Below are positions 6,889-8,745 of a DNA stretch of 8,745 nucleotides, piece by piece (the first letter of the stretch is position 1; each line of letters begins with the position of its first letter). The DNA is from an uncultured Eggerthellaceae bacterium. Lineage in GTDB: Bacteria; Actinomycetota; Coriobacteriia; Coriobacteriales; Eggerthellaceae. The stretch is taken from the NCBI GenBank assembly GCA_934630485.1, contig CAKTWD010000071.1, forward strand, positions 1 through 8,745, read 5' to 3'. The notes beneath the pieces were generated by a model. That model was given only the letters and a program-made list of their open reading frames with translations, was not told the origin of the DNA and searched no databases. Both the position numbers and the translations under genes were made by a program.

Positions 6889-6924
6889 AACTGACATGAA
6901 TATTCTGATATAAACCGACACTAT
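6889..6924 (+). promoter_or_regulatory. Candidate MocR operator and promoter of the dehydrogenase gene
   Basis: AACTGACATGAA (6889-6900) matches both repeats upstream of the regulator gene except at the variable seventh-to-eighth step. A degenerate partner, AACCGAC (6913-6919), begins 24 bp further on, nearly the same spacing as at 5367/5392. TATAAA (6909-6914) lies between them and could be a -10 element; a poor -35 (TTCAAC, 6886-6891) sits 17 nt upstream and overlaps the first repeat. The leader to the ATG at 7012 would be about 90 nt. Inferred binding site of the adjacent MocR protein. Confidence 0.55.
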
Positions 6925-7011
6925 GATTGAGCTTACTTCGATCGTATTCTTCACCCAGCGACGGGCGAGGTTCCGAATCGCTTCACGAATCAGATTGAAA
7001 AGAGGTTGATC

Positions 7012-7983
7012 ATGGAGATAAAGAACGTTACGGTTGCCGGCGGTGGAGTTCTGGGTAGTCAGATCGCGTTCCAGGCCGCTTATAAGGGCTTCCCTGTAAA
7101 GGTTTGGCTTCGCTCTGAGGGGTCCATCGATCGCGCTCGTCCTAAGTTCGAGCATCTTGCTGAACAGTACCAGGATATGATCAAGGAGATGAGCGAGAAT
7201 CCCGCCCTTGCTTACTGCCGCGGCCTTTCCAATACCCGCGATCTCGATTCCTATCAGATCAAAGAGCTACTCGGGGCAGCTAAAGGGGCGCTTGCGCGCA
7301 TCACGTTCACCACGTCATACGAAGATGCCGCTCAGGATGCCGATTTGATCATCGAGGCCATTTCCGAAACGCCGCAGGATAAGATCGATTTCTATACCGC
7401 GCTTCGTGGCTACATGCCCGAGAAGACCATTTTGGCAACGAATTCTTCCACGATGGTTCCCAGTGCGTTCGCTGAATACACCGGTCGCCCCGAAAAGTAT
7501 CTGGCGCTTCATTTCGCTAACGAGATCTGGAAGAACAACACTGCCGAGGTCATGGGTCATCCGGGAACCGACGAGCAGGTTTTCCGTGATACCGTTGACT
7601 TCGCCGAGGCTATTGGCATGATCCCCCTGGAGCTTAAGAAAGAACAGCCCGGTTATATTTTGAACAGTCTGCTGGTGCCTTTCTTGAATGCGGCTAATGG
7701 CTTGCTTGCTAACGGCATTGCAGACGTTCCCACCATCGACCGAACCTGGACCCTTGCAACCGGCGCGCCGATCGGCCCCTTCATGATTCTCGACGTGGTT
7801 GGCTTGAATACTGCTTATAACATCGTTGCCATGGATCCGCGTGCAAAAGATCCGGAGAGCACTCAGGGCAAGATCGTCGCGATGCTCAAGGATTACATCG
7901 ATCAGGGCAGGACTGGTGTTGCTGCAGGTCAGGGATTCTATTGCTATGGCAAGAAAAACGAAGGTCCGCGCCTTTGCGAATAA
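7012..7983 (+). CDS. 3-hydroxyacyl-CoA dehydrogenase family protein, divergent
   Basis: It is a NAD(P)-dependent dehydrogenase of the 3-hydroxyacyl-CoA/3-hydroxybutyryl-CoA dehydrogenase fold, 323 residues against about 282 for Clostridium Hbd. The Rossmann motif is GGGVLG (10-15) and the second nucleotide-site block is DLIIEAISE (111-119). The catalytic set is kept: S146 in ATNSST, H167 and E179 twelve residues apart, and N218 in PGYILNSLL. The C-terminal domain runs to GQGFYCYG (306-313). Two things are unusual. The stretch between the Rossmann core and DLIIEA is about 27 residues longer than in Hbd. The usual HFFNP signature reads HFANEIW. No thiolase, crotonase or acyl-CoA dehydrogenase gene is nearby, so the substrate may not be a fatty acyl-CoA. 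The ATG at 7012 is chosen because AGAGG lies 6 nt before it; a TTG at 7006 in the same frame would leave no room for it. Probably controlled by the preceding MocR protein. Confidence 0.88.
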   Translation: MEIKNVTVAGGGVLGSQIAFQAAYKGFPVKVWLRSEGSIDRARPKFEHLAEQYQDMIKEMSENPALAYCRGLSNTRDLDSYQIKELLGAAKGALARITFTTSYEDAAQDADLIIEAISETPQDKIDFYTALRGYMPEKTILATNSSTMVPSAFAEYTGRPEKYLALHFANEIWKNNTAEVMGHPGTDEQVFRDTVDFAEAIGMIPLELKKEQPGYILNSLLVPFLNAANGLLANGIADVPTIDRTWTLATGAPIGPFMILDVVGLNTAYNIVAMDPRAKDPESTQGKIVAMLKDYIDQGRTGVAAGQGFYCYGKKNEGPRLCE

Positions 7984-8047
7984 GGCCGAAGATCATCGCG
8001 CTGTCCGCTAACTCACGGCGCGGCGGTCATCTCGAATATGGATATTA

Positions 8048-8080
8048 AAGCGGCTTGGACATGTTGCCCAAGCCGCTTCT
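8048..8080. terminator. Hairpin terminator between convergent dehydrogenase and alaA
   Basis: AAGCGGCTTGG (8048-8058) pairs perfectly with CCAAGCCGCTT (8068-8078) around a 9-nt loop. The following sequence on the + strand (CTTGATGTTT) is only moderately T-rich; on the - strand it is TTTAATAT. It can serve both converging genes. A second hairpin without a T-tract, CGCGCTGT/ACGGCGCG (7997-8004 with 8015-8022), lies closer to the dehydrogenase stop codon. Confidence 0.7.
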
Positions 8081-8169
8081 TGATGTTTGGTTCAATTCCA
8101 AAGGCGCGGGTTTCCATCTGGGGAATCGGCGTGCTTTTGCTGAATTACACGTTTTGGCTTGCGAGGCCC

Positions 8170-8745
8170 TTATTGGCGATAGTACGAAAGGAAGTCGGCG
8201 AGTTCGGTCATTGCTTCTGACAGCACCTCGATACGCGGAAGGTAAACCACACGAAAATGATCAGGCTGATGCCAGTTGAAGCCGGTTCCCTGCGTTAGAA
8301 GGATCTTCTTGTCACGCAGAAGGTCCAGCGCGAACTTCTCGTCGTCGGTGATGTTGAACCTCTTCACATCAAGGCGCGGGAAGATGTAGAAGCCCGCCTT
8401 TGGTTTGACGACGCTGATGCCGGGAATGTCTTTCAACGTGTTGTACACATACTCGCGCTGCTCGTAGATACGACCGCCGGGAACAAGATAGCCCTCAACG
8501 CTTTGATGACCGCCCAGGGCGGTTTGCACGATGGACTGAGCAGGCACGTTGGAGCAAAGGCGCATGTTCGAGAGCATGTTCAAGCCCAGAATGTAATCGC
8601 GTGCAAGGTTTTTGTTGCCAGAAAGGATCATCCAGCCGATACGGTAGCCCGCGATCATATGCGATTTGGAAAGGCCCGAGAACGTCACGCAGAACAGATC
8701 GGGCGCCAGAGAGGCAATCGAGGTGTGTTGCAGGCTGTCCATAAC
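8170..8745 (-). CDS. alaA: Alanine aminotransferase AlaA (C-terminal part; start beyond right edge)
   Basis: It is a PLP enzyme that interconverts pyruvate plus glutamate and alanine plus 2-oxoglutarate. Only about 191 C-terminal residues are in the window. The frame is open to the edge (Val before the first visible Met at 8742), and the visible Met lies mid-domain, so the start is outside. The Schiff-base lysine is K26 of the visible part, in FSGLSKSHMIAGYRIGWM. Further on are NMRLCSNVPAQ, QTALGGHQS, PGGRIYEQRE, KAGFYIFPRLD, LLTQGTGFNW and FRVVYLPR, whose Arg residues fit the substrate-carboxylate site. These blocks match E. coli AlaA (YfbQ) closely from memory, more so than aspartate aminotransferases. 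The stop at 8170 lies about 90 nt beyond the shared hairpin. An alanine-forming enzyme in the same window as an alanine/glycine symporter is suggestive but no more, as the two genes are not linked in an operon. Confidence 0.92.
   Translation of the reverse strand, partial: VMDSLQHTSIASLAPDLFCVTFSGLSKSHMIAGYRIGWMILSGNKNLARDYILGLNMLSNMRLCSNVPAQSIVQTALGGHQSVEGYLVPGGRIYEQREYVYNTLKDIPGISVVKPKAGFYIFPRLDVKRFNITDDEKFALDLLRDKKILLTQGTGFNWHQPDHFRVVYLPRIEVLSEAMTELADFLSYYRQ

Noticed and set aside
7006..7011. TTG start two codons upstream of the dehydrogenase ATG
   Set aside because: The AGAGG ribosome site directly abuts the TTG, leaving no spacing; the ATG at 7012 is 6 nt away from it.

Overview
The window is ordinary chromosomal sequence of moderately high GC with no rRNA, tRNA, insertion sequence, phage or CRISPR signal. 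The mix of genes suggests a Gram-positive anaerobe, probably Actinomycetota, class Coriobacteriia (Slackia/Eggerthella-like). The mix includes a eukaryotic-type NADP isocitrate dehydrogenase, a Firmicutes-style NagB, a glycine-riboswitch-controlled AGCS transporter, a MocR regulator and an AlaA-type aminotransferase. The taxonomic placement is inference from style and memory; no search was run.

Left part (1-3156). A SEC-C-motif protein of unknown function, cut by the left edge, runs rightward. It faces a leftward Na+/alanine-glycine symporter gene across a hairpin that can terminate both. The symporter gene has a leader of about 220 nt. This holds a single glycine riboswitch aptamer and, further downstream, a 9-bp hairpin that pairs with the Shine-Dalgarno sequence, so control of translation is likely.

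Middle part (3157-5341). icd (isocitrate dehydrogenase) is a single gene closed by a hairpin. nagB (glucosamine-6-phosphate deaminase) follows and has a strong terminator of its own. NagB carries a natural C-terminal tail with four cysteines and seven consecutive histidines, which looks like a metal-binding appendage.

Right part (5342-8745). A MocR-type regulator (winged helix plus aminotransferase fold) is followed by a divergent 3-hydroxyacyl-CoA dehydrogenase homologue. The same 12-bp element, AACTGACNTGAA, stands in front of both genes, each time with a second copy 24-25 bp further on. This suggests that the regulator controls itself and the dehydrogenase. A hairpin separates the dehydrogenase from a convergent alanine aminotransferase gene (alaA) that runs off the right edge.

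Metabolically the window covers amino-acid uptake and transamination (glycine/alanine transport, AlaA), 2-oxoglutarate and NADPH supply (Icd), amino-sugar catabolism (NagB) and one dehydrogenase of unknown substrate. The points most worth a second look are the SD-sequestering glycine riboswitch, the Cys/His tail of NagB, and the MocR/dehydrogenase pair with its shared direct repeats.
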